Notes: generated from the sequence alone by a model not told the origin. A DNA stretch of 64,000 nt from Flammeovirgaceae bacterium UBA6059 (GCA_002435755.1 DIYH01000046.1:232585-296584), one strand, 5' to 3'. Counted from the stretch's first letter, positions 49,944-57,973 are shown. Numbers and translations are program-made.

Positions 49944-51190
49944 AACTGATAGGGCTCTAGTACAGGAATAGAATCCGCCAGGTTTTCCGGTGTGAGTGAT
50001 GGGATAATGTATTCTGCGACGTTGATCATTTCGATAAACAGGCTTCTAAGCATCACTATAGATATGGGTACTCTCTCTACAATGTACGCGAATAATTTAA
50101 CAGGTCGATGCGGCACATCACCAAAACCATCCTCATCCAGGTCATATCCACTGTAGTCATCCCAGTAGTTCGCCTCGTAAGTATCCATCGTCTGGCGTGA
50201 GTTAGTAGCTACATTGAAGTTATTGCCCATGAAGTTGTTTTTGGTGATCCTGTTGTCAAAGCAGTTACCCATTATTTTCAGCGCCCATCCGTTGTTTCGA
50301 ATGATGTTTTGGGTGATCAAGATCCTGTTGGCCCCTTCAGCATGGATGGCAGTGGTATTGTCTTCAAATAGGTTATTGCTCAGCTCTCCGTCATATATCT
50401 CCTTTAGTAGTAATCCAAATGAAGCACTGCCCCAGTTATTGATAAACTTGTTATGCCTCATATTGATCCACTTAGAGAACATTACAGCCACACCTGAGCC
50501 ATTGTCTTCAAATGTGTTGCCGGTATAGTCATCATGATTCGAAAACATGAAGTGTAGACCATAGCGAATGTTACGGAAGCTCACGTTGCGATTGACCTGG
50601 CTATGATTGACAAACTCAAGGTAGATACCATCTCGATGAAACCGTGTTATATTATCCTCGATCAGGGCTTCCTCGCAATACCATAGATGGATCGCATTAC
50701 CTGTGTAAGTCTCTGTCGATCCATCACTTCCTTCGATCAGGTTGCCTCGGACTATGGTATGATTTGACTTCTGCAGGTATATTCCGAAAAAGGTGTTGAA
50801 GAGTCGACAATTTTCAATGATGGCATAGTCCTTCTCTTCTACCCTTATGCCCGCCCTGTCTTTGATGAAGCTGTAGCCTACATTCTGAATGGTGATACCC
50901 GAAACCACAACACTGTCAGCGGCTATGACGAGTATCTCATCTTGTAGCTCACCATCGATGATTGACTGATGTGTGCCGGTAAGCGTTAGCGGCTTTTCAA
51001 TTCTCAAGTTTATTTCATAGAAAGTCTGATCCGCAAGCAGTACAGTATCAAAAGGAGCCGCCGCTTCGAGACCTTCTTTCACACTGCTATACGGGTGACC
51101 ATCACCTACCTTGATGATGTCAGCCAGTGATGAATGAGCCAATAGACTAGCTATCAATAGCATCGATATGGTTTTGAGGCTACTCCCCAT
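49940..51190 (-). CDS. nosD: NosD, periplasmic beta-helix copper-site maturation protein
   Basis: About 416 residues from the ATG at 51190. Signal peptide (about 5-25), then a right-handed beta-helix with CASH-type repeats (Asn-His-Thr-Ile-Val-Arg-Gly-Asn, Asn-His-Ser-Gln-Val-Asn-Arg-Asn, Asn-Asn-Leu-Phe-Glu-Asp-Asn and Ile-Ile-Arg-Asn-Asn-Gly). Asn-Tyr-Trp-Asp-Asp-Tyr near residue 350 is characteristic of NosD. It acts with NosF/NosY in NosZ copper-centre assembly. A long in-frame extension exists upstream; I chose the ATG that gives a signal peptide, overlapping nosL by 11 bases. Confidence 0.93.
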   Translation of the reverse strand: MGSSLKTISMLLIASLLAHSSLADIIKVGDGHPYSSVKEGLEAAAPFDTVLLADQTFYEINLRIEKPLTLTGTHQSIIDGELQDEILVIAADSVVVSGITIQNVGYSFIKDRAGIRVEEKDYAIIENCRLFNTFFGIYLQKSNHTIVRGNLIEGSDGSTETYTGNAIHLWYCEEALIEDNITRFHRDGIYLEFVNHSQVNRNVSFRNIRYGLHFMFSNHDDYTGNTFEDNGSGVAVMFSKWINMRHNKFINNWGSASFGLLLKEIYDGELSNNLFEDNTTAIHAEGANRILITQNIIRNNGWALKIMGNCFDNRITKNNFMGNNFNVATNSRQTMDTYEANYWDDYSGYDLDEDGFGDVPHRPVKLFAYIVERVPISIVMLRSLFIEMINVAEYIIPSLTPENLADSIPVLEPYQL

Positions 51191-51641
51191 TGAGATATCG
51201 TTTGATAGTTGCAAACTGCTCATATAGTTCATCCCAAGCATAGATGTCACCGCCATACTCCTCTTGTGCTTGGGTTGCCAACTTATGTGTTGAAAAACCA
51301 GTAAGATACATGCCCATAGGGCTGGGCAGTTTTTTGCTTATCAGGAAATAGGTAGAATCAACGGATCTCAACTGAGCAGGACGGTCCAAGGTATTAACTA
51401 CCATGAAAGCAAATGTGTCTTTAGAGCCTTGCTGGTGGTTGATCATGCATTCGATAGCATCAAACTTCATTATCTTCCCCTTATCCGTGACCAACTCCGC
51501 TCCGTAGCGTTGATCTACAATTCCCATTTTGCAGTAGTGACAACCATCCTGCCCATATACAATAGGCTCAGTACTGACCGTGCAGCCTATCGAGCAAAAG
51601 AGCAGCCAACAAATGACAGTATAGTTAGGTATGTTGTTCAT
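51180..51641 (-). CDS. nosL: NosL copper-chaperone lipoprotein
   Basis: About 153 residues from the ATG at 51641, 16 bases inside the preceding gene. Lipobox Ser-Ile-Gly-Cys near residue 20. The NosL Cu(I)-binding motif Gly-Cys-His-Tyr-Cys-Lys-Met-Gly-Ile is present, along with the Phe-Asp-Ala-Ile-Glu-Cys-Met loop. It delivers copper(I) to apo-NosZ in the periplasm. It lies between the second nosB-like gene and nosD. Confidence 0.92.
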   Translation of the reverse strand: MNNIPNYTVICWLLFCSIGCTVSTEPIVYGQDGCHYCKMGIVDQRYGAELVTDKGKIMKFDAIECMINHQQGSKDTFAFMVVNTLDRPAQLRSVDSTYFLISKKLPSPMGMYLTGFSTHKLATQAQEEYGGDIYAWDELYEQFATIKRYLNGE

Positions 51642-52203
51642 TCTGTTTTTGTTTGATCCAACCAAACGCGCCTGCGATCAGACTACCTAGTACAGCTAAG
51701 GCTCCCCAACTGGGGAATGAATGTACCTCCAGGTTGACCACTTTGCGAACGCCAATGATCGGAGGCTGAAAACTCTGTCCTTCTATTTTCAAAGCAGCTT
51801 CCGGGTCAAGATTGTGCCCAAAATCATAGAGCCACAAGTAAAAGTCGAACATAGCAACAGCTGAGGCGGTCAATAGTAAGATAACCCAGGCACCTGTTGC
51901 CCACCTCGGAAGACTCAGGAATACCAGTGACAGCCCAGAGATGATAAATCCAGCAACTACAATCGGGAATATCGCAAACTCACTAAACTCCTCAGGCTTG
52001 ATCTCTTTCATGCCCACATTGTGGTTGAGTACATTCATGATCATCAGAGCCTTTTTGGAGCCATCTTCAATCTTATTGATATGAAGGTAAATGGAAATGT
52101 CCTGTGGATATTGGGGTACCACCAAACTGATCTTCCAGAGCGGCAACACAAAAAGAGCGCCCAGGCCTATTACTGATAAAATAATAAAGAGTCGGGCGCT
52201 CAT
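51625..52203 (-). CDS. Second nosB-like membrane protein
   Basis: 192 residues, four transmembrane helices. It aligns with its upstream neighbour across the whole length: Pro-Gln-Tyr-Pro-x-x-Ile/Val-x-x-Tyr, Asn-His-Asn-Val-Gly-Met-Lys-x-Ile-x-Pro-Glu, and Asp-Phe-Tyr-Leu-Trp-Leu-Tyr-Asp-Phe-Gly-His-Asn-Leu-Asp-Pro. The pair sits where clade II nos clusters carry nosB. Conserved His and Asp positions near membrane boundaries could bind metal. Likely role: assembly or electron delivery for NosZ. The tandem copies are 6 bases apart. Confidence 0.7.
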   Translation of the reverse strand: MSARLFIILSVIGLGALFVLPLWKISLVVPQYPQDISIYLHINKIEDGSKKALMIMNVLNHNVGMKEIKPEEFSEFAIFPIVVAGFIISGLSLVFLSLPRWATGAWVILLLTASAVAMFDFYLWLYDFGHNLDPEAALKIEGQSFQPPIIGVRKVVNLEVHSFPSWGALAVLGSLIAGAFGWIKQKQNEQHT

Positions 52204-52209
52204 ATCTAA

Positions 52210-52845
52210 CTAAGTCAAGGCGGGCTCTAATTCCTTTTCTTTTTGTTTAGGTGCTTCCTTTGTTGCTACGGGTAACTCATCGCTACTTTTTTTTTGCATG
52301 AAGATGGCCAGCCCACACAAAACAAAGCTTGCCAGCAGAAATATTGAGCCTGTATGGGGGTAGCTATGTGCCACAAAGTTGAGTAGTGGTTTCGACCCCA
52401 ACAACGGCGGCTGATAAGTCATACCTTCAATCTTGATGGCCGCATTCGGGTCCAGGTTATGTCCATAGTCGTATAGCCATAAATAGTAATCGTAGATGCC
52501 CAGCGCTCCAAGTATAGCCAGTATAGCCACCCAGGTGAACCACAATTTCTTATTTCCCGATAGGCCAAAAACCAAACCTAGTGCTGCCATACCTGCAATG
52601 ATATAGGGGAAATAAGTCAGCTCAGGGATAGACTCTGGTTCGATATACTTCATACCGATATAGTGGTTGAGTATATTGATGTTCTGCAGCGTACTGGGAG
52701 TATCACCGCCTATCTTATTGATGTAGATATACATGTTAACCCCATCAGGATACTGAGGGGCATCTAGCGTAATACGCCAAAGCGGTTTCCAAAACAACCC
52801 TAGAATGGCCAGGGCGCCAATAATGAATATGACTTTAGTTTTCAT
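52210..52845 (-). CDS. First nosB-like membrane protein, paralogue of the next gene
   Basis: About 211 residues from the ATG at 52845, four predicted transmembrane helices with a periplasmic loop of 55-60 residues after the first (Pro-Gln-Tyr-Pro-Asp-Gly-Val-Asn-Met-Tyr-Ile-Tyr-Ile-Asn-Lys). The loop carries Leu-Asn-His-Tyr-Ile-Gly-Met-Lys-Tyr-Ile-Glu-Pro-Glu, and a later motif is Asp-Tyr-Tyr-Leu-Trp-Leu-Tyr-Asp-Tyr-Gly-His-Asn-Leu-Asp-Pro. It is directly after nosZ, the place of nosB in clade II clusters, a gene of unknown function needed for N2O reduction. The C-terminal Lys/Glu tail is cytoplasmic. Confidence 0.72.
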   Translation of the reverse strand: MKTKVIFIIGALAILGLFWKPLWRITLDAPQYPDGVNMYIYINKIGGDTPSTLQNINILNHYIGMKYIEPESIPELTYFPYIIAGMAALGLVFGLSGNKKLWFTWVAILAILGALGIYDYYLWLYDYGHNLDPNAAIKIEGMTYQPPLLGSKPLLNFVAHSYPHTGSIFLLASFVLCGLAIFMQKKSSDELPVATKEAPKQKEKELEPALT

Positions 52846-52913
52846 AATTGTGGAACTAAATGGTTGAAAATAGAGTGGAGCCGAAGCTCCACTCGTACCT
52901 AACCAACTATCAA

Positions 52914-54908
52914 CTAAGGTGCAGTAGCACCTCCTGTTTCGTCTCCAAGTGCCCATGATAGTGGCACATTAGATCCGCGAGGCGAAACCCTCACGTATCC
53001 CTGCATCTCCTGGTGAAGTGCAGAGCAAAAATCCGTACAGTAGAATGGGAAAACCCCTTCTTTGGTAGGCTTCCAAAGCAATGTTTCAGTCTGTCCAGGC
53101 ATGATCAGCAACTCAGCATTGGTAGCTCCCATCATGGCGAACCCATGAGGCACGTCCCAATCTTGCTCAAGGTTGGTGACGTGGAAGTATACTTCATCAC
53201 CGACCCTGATACCTTCAATATTGTCAGGTGCAAGGTGACTTCTGATAGCTGTCATGTATACTCTTACGACATTACCATCGCGCTCCACTCTTGCGCGAGA
53301 CTCACGGTCTGTTACATGTGGATGCTTGTTTTCCTCAAGCAAGTATGTTTTGACCTGCTTGTCTTTGATCCTACTGGCTAGTAATCCCTGAGCATAGTGC
53401 GGCTCACCCACGGTAGGGAAGTCAAGGATCAACCTCATTTTATCACCGGAGATATCATAGAGTTGAGCAGAGTGTGCTAGCTCAGGCCCTGTAGGCAAGT
53501 AGCGGTCCTTTGTGATCTTGTTCATGGCTACCATGTACTTGCCTCCTTCTTCAGGCTTACGAGAGTCTCCACCAGGGATCATCAGGTGACCTACGGAGTA
53601 GTATGTAGGTACTCTATCGAGAATCTCCTGAGTTTCTACCTTCCACTTTACGATCTCTGATGAGATAAAGAAAGTAGTGTAGGCATTGCCTCTCCCGTCA
53701 AACTCAGTGTGCAATGGTCCAAGACCTGGTTGCTTCACTATTCCTTGAAGGATGTTGTCATACTTCAATACAGGGATACCATCAATGGTAGTCTCAAAAT
53801 CTTCATTCTCGATAGCCTGTAGCATCTTGTCAAAAGAGTGTACCGCCATATCAGCAGACAGCTTACCACCGCCAACGATAAAGTTTCCGGTAGGATCAAC
53901 ATCCACACCGTGAGGTGACTTAGGTGTAGGTAGTAAATATACCAAGCCAGGGCACTCCTCAGGTATAAGCACCTTCACAGTATTGCGCTCATGAGAGGTA
54001 GCCATTTGTGTAGACTCATCCCACTCATTGTTGCGGAAGTCAACCTGCATATCATGTGCTTTACCTTGAGCAAGGTATTCTTCAGCAAGCTTCCAGTTGA
54101 CAGCAGCTATAAAGTCTTTGTCCAACTGAGAGGCATTCTTTTCGAGAAGTGTGTTAGCCTTCTCAGCATTGTAAGAAGAGAAGAACATCCAACCGTGTGA
54201 TTTCCCTTTTCCACCATGCGCCAAGTCCCAATTGAATGGGGGTGCCAATACCTGGAAACCAATCTCCATGTCTTCATTCTCAAAAGAGATGAATGTCCAT
54301 ACACCGTTGAATTTGTCAGCGTAAGAAGCGATCTTTTCGTCAGCTTGTGGTACTGGTACACTAAAGCGTGTAGAAGCTGTGATATACTCCGTATTCTCGG
54401 TAATGAATGCCGAAGCGTGATTACCACCAGCATTGGGGATCTCAATGATCTCCTCGGTCTCCATAGTACTTAGGTTGATCTTGGCAACACGAGGTGTGTT
54501 ATTACCATTAATAAACATGAACCGTCCATCGATCTCGCCATTAGTTTGCGAGAGCTCGGGGTGGTGGGAGTCGTCCCATGGTACAAAGCCAAAGCTCGTT
54601 TCCAGCATAGGCTTGGTTTCCTCATTGTAGCCATAGCCTTTCTCAGCGTCCTGGCTAAAGACCGGGATCACTCTAAACAGCCTTCCGGATGGAAGCCCGT
54701 AGACACCTACCTGGCCACTGTAGCCGCCTGAGGTGAAAGCATAGTAAGTATCATGCTCCCCCGGCGGTACGAATACTTCTTCGGCCGTGGAGCCGCTCAT
54801 GACACCTCCACTATTGTCAGGACTGGAAGTGCCGCACTGAGTCAGCAGATAGCCACCACCTACCGCGATGACCATAAATGCTGCAATCTTGAATATAGAG
54901 TTTTTCAT
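52914..54908 (-). CDS. nosZ: Nitrous oxide reductase, clade II (Sec-dependent)
   Basis: 664 residues. An N-terminal signal with Cys at about 25 (Leu-Leu-Thr-Gln-Cys) and no twin-arginine motif, which marks clade II, the Sec-exported type. A seven-bladed propeller with Cu_Z histidines (for example Lys-Ser-His-Gly-Trp-Met, Ser-Pro-His-Gly-Val-Asp, Pro-Leu-His-Thr-Glu-Phe) is followed by the cupredoxin domain with the Cu_A motif Cys-Thr-Asp-Phe-Cys-Ser-Ala-Leu-His-Gln-Glu-Met (Cys624, Cys628, His632, Met635). It reduces N2O to N2 using electrons from cytochrome c. It is the core of the leftward operon. Confidence 0.97.
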   Translation of the reverse strand: MKNSIFKIAAFMVIAVGGGYLLTQCGTSSPDNSGGVMSGSTAEEVFVPPGEHDTYYAFTSGGYSGQVGVYGLPSGRLFRVIPVFSQDAEKGYGYNEETKPMLETSFGFVPWDDSHHPELSQTNGEIDGRFMFINGNNTPRVAKINLSTMETEEIIEIPNAGGNHASAFITENTEYITASTRFSVPVPQADEKIASYADKFNGVWTFISFENEDMEIGFQVLAPPFNWDLAHGGKGKSHGWMFFSSYNAEKANTLLEKNASQLDKDFIAAVNWKLAEEYLAQGKAHDMQVDFRNNEWDESTQMATSHERNTVKVLIPEECPGLVYLLPTPKSPHGVDVDPTGNFIVGGGKLSADMAVHSFDKMLQAIENEDFETTIDGIPVLKYDNILQGIVKQPGLGPLHTEFDGRGNAYTTFFISSEIVKWKVETQEILDRVPTYYSVGHLMIPGGDSRKPEEGGKYMVAMNKITKDRYLPTGPELAHSAQLYDISGDKMRLILDFPTVGEPHYAQGLLASRIKDKQVKTYLLEENKHPHVTDRESRARVERDGNVVRVYMTAIRSHLAPDNIEGIRVGDEVYFHVTNLEQDWDVPHGFAMMGATNAELLIMPGQTETLLWKPTKEGVFPFYCTDFCSALHQEMQGYVRVSPRGSNVPLSWALGDETGGATAP

Positions 54909-54927
54909 AATCCTTGGATTTTATGAT

Positions 54928-55425
54928 TTATTGGTTTGGGTTATTCTCAAGCTTAAGTGTCCTGAAGTATTCCAGGATCGCTCTTGTCTGATCTTCTGAG
55001 AGTCTCTGATCCGCCATGACCGCATTGTACTGGGCAAGTAGGCCGAGACAGATCGGGTCTGTTTTAGCCATTTCTGTTGGGTTAAGTATCATGTTCATGA
55101 TCCACTCAGGTCTGCGTCGCTCAGTGATGCCTACCATAGCAGGACCGATCTTCTCCTTGTAAGGGGCATGGCACGCAGTACACTTCAAGTCAAATGCATC
55201 AAACCCACTGGCTACAAGGGTCTCATCTATTTCTCCCAGCTCAATTGATTTTATTGGGCCTACTCCGTAGTTGTTCCGCCAGTCTTTCAGAGCCTCCTCA
55301 TAGGTCATCGGCTCGGGTTTGGCAGTGACATTATTGGCCTTGATTTGGTCTATCTTGCTCTGGCTGCTACCGCATGCTAACAAAAACAAACAGAGTAAAG
55401 GGAGTATTAGAGGTCTTAGGGTCAT
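54928..55425 (-). CDS. Monohaem cytochrome c lipoprotein, NosZ electron donor candidate
   Basis: About 165 residues from the ATG at 55425. Lipobox Leu-Leu-Ala-Cys (about 18). Haem motif Cys-Thr-Ala-Cys-His (about 80) with an axial-type Met in Val-Met-Ala-Asp. The sequence around Arg-Arg-Arg-Pro-Glu-Trp-Ile-Met-Asn-Met-Ile-Leu is shared with the paralogue at 3553-4008. It heads the nosZ transcript and is the likely electron donor to NosZ. The palindrome TATGA-N6-TCATA lies 54 bases upstream. Confidence 0.9.
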   Translation of the reverse strand: MTLRPLILPLLCLFLLACGSSQSKIDQIKANNVTAKPEPMTYEEALKDWRNNYGVGPIKSIELGEIDETLVASGFDAFDLKCTACHAPYKEKIGPAMVGITERRRPEWIMNMILNPTEMAKTDPICLGLLAQYNAVMADQRLSEDQTRAILEYFRTLKLENNPNQ

Positions 55426-55478
55426 CTCAGTCGTATTTGATTGATAACCCAAATGTAGGGGTGCCCAGATGGCGACTA

Positions 55479-55494
55479 TATGACCTCAATCATA
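55479..55494 (-). promoter_or_regulatory. Palindromic box TATGA-N6-TCATA upstream of the nos operon
   Basis: TATGA-CCTCAA-TCATA (with extra matching A/T outside). It is one of three identical-core palindromes in the window, here 54 bases before the ATG of the NosZ-linked cytochrome gene, on the leftward operon. It has the spacing of Crp/Fnr-family operators and is adjacent to the gene for a Crp/Fnr regulator. I take it as the main nos control site. Confidence 0.6.
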
Positions 55495-55544
55495 TCGACA
55501 TCTCTTTTTTCTCATTGTTGCAAAAAGCGGCCAAAATGACCTAA

Positions 55545-55556
55545 GCAAACGTTTGC
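55545..55556. promoter_or_regulatory. Perfect 12-base palindrome GCAAACGTTTGC
   Basis: A perfect even palindrome six bases upstream of (transcriptionally after) the Crp/Fnr gene's stop codon, in the gap before the nos operon. It resembles LacI/GalR-type operators and is too short and loop-less to be a terminator. It is a secondary control candidate for the nos transcript. Confidence 0.35.
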
Positions 55557-55562
55557 ACAAGA

Positions 55563-56159
55563 TCACAATACTATTTTATGATCTTTGATAGTTAATTCTC
55601 CGGCTTCTTCCATTTTACGGACTGTTCGGATGACTGTCTCTACTCTTAAACCTGTCATGTCCGCAATCTGCTGGCGTGTATAGGGTACGGTGAACTCTTC
55701 ATCGGGGCTAAAAGAGGCCTTCAAAAACCTGACTAGGGTAAGGATACGATGCTCCGGTGGATGTGATGATATTTCATTTAGGATCATCCCTTTGTACTGA
55801 AGTCTTCGAGAAAGCAGCTCATTGAACCTCTTGTGGATCTCAAAATGCTCCTCGAGCAGACTGAAGAAGTGGTCTTTAGTAAGCTTGTAGACGGAACTGT
55901 CGCGGCAACAAATGGCACTCGCAGGATAAGGAAAACTGGCAAAAACCGGTGGCTCTCCAAAACTCTGACCTTCCTGAAAAAAACCTTGTATGAACTCCTG
56001 TCCGTCAGGACTATAATTGACCATCTTCACTTCACCTGTCTTCACCTGGTAATAATGCAATGGCTCAGTGCCTTGATCAAAGATGGCAGTGTTCTTCTTA
56101 TGGTAAATGAGTTTTCCTCCAAACTCAACTATCAGATCTTCAGGAATGATCATGTCCAT
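55563..56159 (-). CDS. Crp/Fnr family regulator linked to nos
   Basis: 198 residues. The N-terminal beta-roll contains Cys-Cys in Ala-Ile-Cys-Cys-Arg (about 85), with no Fe-S cysteine cluster at the N-terminus, so the sensor is more DNR/NnrR-like than FNR-like. The C-terminal HTH has the recognition helix Glu-Thr-Val-Ile-Arg, which replaces the usual Ser of ExxSR with Ile. It is directly upstream of the nos operon and most likely activates it through TATGA-N6-TCATA. Its own ATG is at 56159. Confidence 0.9.
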   Translation of the reverse strand: MDMIIPEDLIVEFGGKLIYHKKNTAIFDQGTEPLHYYQVKTGEVKMVNYSPDGQEFIQGFFQEGQSFGEPPVFASFPYPASAICCRDSSVYKLTKDHFFSLLEEHFEIHKRFNELLSRRLQYKGMILNEISSHPPEHRILTLVRFLKASFSPDEEFTVPYTRQQIADMTGLRVETVIRTVRKMEEAGELTIKDHKIVL

Positions 56160-56173
56160 ATAAACGCATTAAA

Positions 56174-56219
56174 AAAAGCCCACACCTCAAAGTGATAAAG
56201 ACTTCAAGTGTAGGCCTTT
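56174..56219 (-). terminator. Rho-independent terminator downstream of the RIC-like gene
   Basis: On the minus strand GGCCTACACTT pairs with AGGTGTGGGC through ten pairs including two wobbles, followed by seven T residues before the Crp/Fnr gene start. It should end the leftward RIC-like transcript and separate it from the Crp/Fnr gene. Confidence 0.75.
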
Positions 56220-56312
56220 AAAAGCACGGAACCAACTAATCAGATAAAGATTCTAAACAGACATTGTCAAACCTGATCTCAAAAATGCTGTTGTCAGTAC
56301 TACAAGCCAGGG

Positions 56313-57191
56313 TTAATTATCGTGAAGGTAAAGAGGTAAATAGGTGGTTTCTAAATAGATATGGCAAACCACATCATCATACAGTTCTCCTAACTTCTCA
56401 TAAAGATGCTGAGTCAAAGGACAAGCATCAGCAGGAGGAACAAAACCTTGAGTCGAGGCATTGATCTCTCTTAGCAGGTCAACGATCAAGCTATACGGCT
56501 CAAACATACTCTTCGTATCAGCAGTAGTCTCTGTTCCTTTCTCTTTCAACCCTGCGAATAAATCTGCTTCAACTGTCATCTGTCTGAACAAAGCGGAACC
56601 AAGTTTGTGAAAGGTCCTCTGTGTTTCCAGAATTTCAGGTATCTCATGTTGATGATGCTCTACGACCTTACCCATTGTCGCGGATATACTTGTCATCATA
56701 TGTCGTTCGTAATCATGATAGTTGTGTAATATGAACTGTTCAAAAAGTGGGAGGTCCCAATATTCAAAATGGTTTACACTTTGGTCAGACTTTGCAGTGA
56801 TCTCATTGTATACCTTGTCGGCAGTGCTGTGAGCTACTTCTACTGCATCTCTCAGTGTGAGGTCTTTATTTAGACAATAGCCAGGGTCTATCCGAGCCAA
56901 ATACTTTAATCGAGACAGGTCCGAACCAATAATGTCTTCCAGTAGCATGTCCTCAATACCTGAAGTACGGATAAGCAGGACCTGCCAGATTTGAGGGCCT
57001 TTCTTCATGTATTTCCATTCAAACCCCATTTTGTGCTCTTCCTTCAATAGGTAGTAAAGAGGTTTTGGATCATGATCTACGACCAGGATGATCCCTTCGT
57101 CAACCTTCAGCTTCAGTATTCGGGAAATGATTTGTTGGTGACGTAAGGTGCTCGGTATTTTCCTCACATCAATAGTTTCGTAGCTTCTCAT
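56313..57191 (-). CDS. DUF2249 domain fused to a RIC-like hemerythrin domain
   Basis: 292 residues. Residues 1-90 match DUF2249 (Ile-Asp-Val-Arg-Lys-Ile-Pro, Asp-His-Asp-Pro-Lys-Pro-Leu-Tyr-Tyr). The rest resembles the YtfE/ScdA (RIC) family of di-iron repair proteins. Likely ligands are in Asn-Tyr-His-Asp-Tyr-Glu-Arg-His, Val-Val-Glu-His-His-Gln-His-Glu-Ile and His-Ile-Tyr-Leu-Glu near the end. RIC proteins repair iron-sulfur clusters after nitrosative or oxidative damage. It is divergent from fasciclin, sharing the TATGA-N6-TCATA box, and is placed in the nos neighbourhood, which fits a response to nitric oxide. Confidence 0.78.
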   Translation of the reverse strand: MRSYETIDVRKIPSTLRHQQIISRILKLKVDEGIILVVDHDPKPLYYLLKEEHKMGFEWKYMKKGPQIWQVLLIRTSGIEDMLLEDIIGSDLSRLKYLARIDPGYCLNKDLTLRDAVEVAHSTADKVYNEITAKSDQSVNHFEYWDLPLFEQFILHNYHDYERHMMTSISATMGKVVEHHQHEIPEILETQRTFHKLGSALFRQMTVEADLFAGLKEKGTETTADTKSMFEPYSLIVDLLREINASTQGFVPPADACPLTQHLYEKLGELYDDVVCHIYLETTYLPLYLHDN

Positions 57192-57289
57192 AACGTTTGT
57201 GTATAGTGCCTTGAGATGATTTTCATCATGCAGAAATCCCTCAACAGGTAATCTTTAAGCCAATGTTAAGATGAAGCTTATTGCTGTTG

Positions 57290-57305
57290 TATGATCAAGG
57301 TCATA
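57290..57305. promoter_or_regulatory. Palindromic box TATGA-N6-TCATA between RIC-like and fasciclin genes
   Basis: TATGA-TCAAGG-TCATA, the second copy of the shared box. It lies 55 bases upstream of the fasciclin ATG (57361) and 98 bases upstream of the leftward RIC-like ATG (57191). The 54-55 base spacing is the same as at the nos operon. Confidence 0.6.
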
Positions 57306-57360
57306 GGCAGACGGAATTCTGCCTACGATCTTGCTAAACAAAACTTAAACCCCCAATACA

Positions 57361-57900
57361 ATGAAAAAGCTATTAGCCCTACTCACCATTGGATTGATCG
57401 TTGGATGCACGCCGCAAGAACAACAAAACCGAACAGCAGGTGCCAGCATGACACAAGACAAAGGTCAATCTGCTGTCGTTGATCCTGATTCAGATCCTAA
57501 CTTACTCAACATTGCATTAGGCTCTAAAGACCACAGTACGCTCGTAGCTGCAGCTCAAGCTGCGGAGATCGAAGACGTATTGGTCAATGCTGGTCCTATC
57601 ACACTCTTTGCCCCTACTAACGCGGCATTTGACAAAGTCCCTAAGGAAACCCTAGACAACCTACTCAAGCCTGAGAATCAAGGTGACCTAAGAAACATAC
57701 TCTACTATCACGCTGCTCCCGGCAAGTACAGCTTCGATCAGTTGAAGAAAGAGAATTCACTCTATCAAGCCAATGGAGGATTTGTAGACATCACTACAGA
57801 AGGCGACAAAGTGTTTGCCAATGGATCAGAAATAGTAGCTACAGTAGAAGCTTCTAATGGTATGGTGCACGTGATCAACGATGTGTTGCTACCGCAATAA
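57361..57900 (+). CDS. Fasciclin-domain lipoprotein
   Basis: 179 residues. A signal peptide with lipobox (Val-Gly-Cys, about 16) is followed by a single FAS1 domain with the H1 box Phe-Ala-Pro-Thr-Asn-Ala-Ala-Phe and the H2 Val-His-Val-Ile-Asn-Asp-Val-Leu-Leu-Pro. Fasciclin lipoproteins often occur beside nos and nor genes in Bacteroidota, but their role there is not established. Expression is probably driven from the box 55 bases upstream. A terminator follows. Confidence 0.92.
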   Translation: MKKLLALLTIGLIVGCTPQEQQNRTAGASMTQDKGQSAVVDPDSDPNLLNIALGSKDHSTLVAAAQAAEIEDVLVNAGPITLFAPTNAAFDKVPKETLDNLLKPENQGDLRNILYYHAAPGKYSFDQLKKENSLYQANGGFVDITTEGDKVFANGSEIVATVEASNGMVHVINDVLLPQ

Positions 57901-57929
57901 ACAACCCTTTATCCTTACCTAATATGTAT

Positions 57930-57953
57930 AAGGGCCGTCAGATGACGGCCCTT
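57930..57953. terminator. Bidirectional terminator between fasciclin and TonB receptor genes
   Basis: AAGGGCCGTCA pairs perfectly with TGACGGCCCTT across a two-base centre. It is flanked by an A-rich 5' side and TTTCTC 3' side. It lies 30 bases after the fasciclin stop codon and 21 bases before the leftward receptor gene end, so both convergent transcripts likely end here. Confidence 0.85.
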
Positions 57954-57973
57954 TCTCATAACACCTAACATAA

